A DNA stretch of 14,472 nt from an uncultured Eubacteriales bacterium (GTDB lineage Bacteria > Bacillota > Clostridia > Christensenellales > UBA1242), in the NCBI GenBank assembly GCA_949096025.1, contig CARXKP010000004.1, forward strand, positions 1-14,472, read 5' to 3'. Made by a program: the position numbers and the translations under genes. Below the pieces are notes generated by a model that was given only the letters and a program-made list of their open reading frames with translations, had not been told where the DNA came from and did not search any database. Of the stretch, positions 14,463 through 14,472 are shown piece by piece (the stretch's first letter is position 1; each line of letters starts with the position of its first letter).

Positions 14463-14472
14463 TATTTTTTAA

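Noticed and set aside
1..14472. CRISPR array, insertion sequence, tRNA or rRNA gene
   Set aside because: No regularly spaced repeats, transposase-like frames, terminal inverted repeats with target duplication, or recognisable tRNA/rRNA sequences were seen by eye.

Overview
The window is AT-rich and gene-dense. It has short intergenic gaps, strong AGGAG-type ribosome binding sites, sigma-A-like promoters (TTGACA/TATAAT type, 16-17 bp spacers) and U-tailed hairpin terminators. Together with an iron-sulfur flavodoxin/ferredoxin, formate-tetrahydrofolate ligase and a YegS/BmrU-type lipid kinase, this points to an anaerobic low-GC Bacillota, probably an uncultured gut-type member of Clostridia or a related class. 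That assignment is inferred; no rRNA gene is present to fix it. Translation table 11 fits: TGA ends the prmC fusion and appears to end the metallo-beta-lactamase gene, and no frame needs TGA as a sense codon.

Region 1 (130-4564, + strand) is one operon with its own promoter and terminator. It encodes an EFR1-type flavodoxin/ferredoxin, an HD-domain phosphohydrolase, a small HldC/TagD-like nucleotidyltransferase, a UlaG-like metallo-beta-lactamase-fold hydrolase, a GNAT acetyltransferase with a C-terminal cysteine cluster, and a PfkB-type sugar kinase. Kinase, nucleotidyltransferase and hydrolases together suggest a phosphometabolite or nucleotide-activated-sugar pathway that is not identifiable from the sequence alone. 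Region 2 (4559-5520, +) is a second HD hydrolase transcribed alone, behind a pair of near-palindromic repeats three helical turns apart, one covering the -35 box.

Region 3 (5518-10496, - strand) holds two units. One is a single NrnA-like DHH phosphoesterase gene. The other is a three-gene unit: a YegS/BmrU-type lipid kinase, a long membrane protein fused to the release-factor methyltransferase PrmC, and prfA (RF1). PrmC methylates the GGQ glutamine of RF1, so enzyme and substrate are adjacent and overlap by 20 bp. The membrane half resembles a degenerate DUF1385 (YqhQ-like) domain.

Region 4 (10583-12296, +) is fhs, divergent from the lipid kinase, with its own promoter and terminator. Its product is a somewhat divergent formate-tetrahydrofolate ligase.

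Region 5 (12299-14462, -) is a 705-residue protein and the most unusual gene here. Its C-terminal half is a MoxR-like AAA+ ATPase. Its N-terminal half looks like a DUF6273/C-type-lectin-like domain with its two halves in reversed order. A run of nine G in the coding strand lies at the end of the ATPase core, so a one-base slip would truncate the protein. No CRISPR array, insertion sequence, tRNA or rRNA was seen, and no gap of 300 bp or more lacks a gene.
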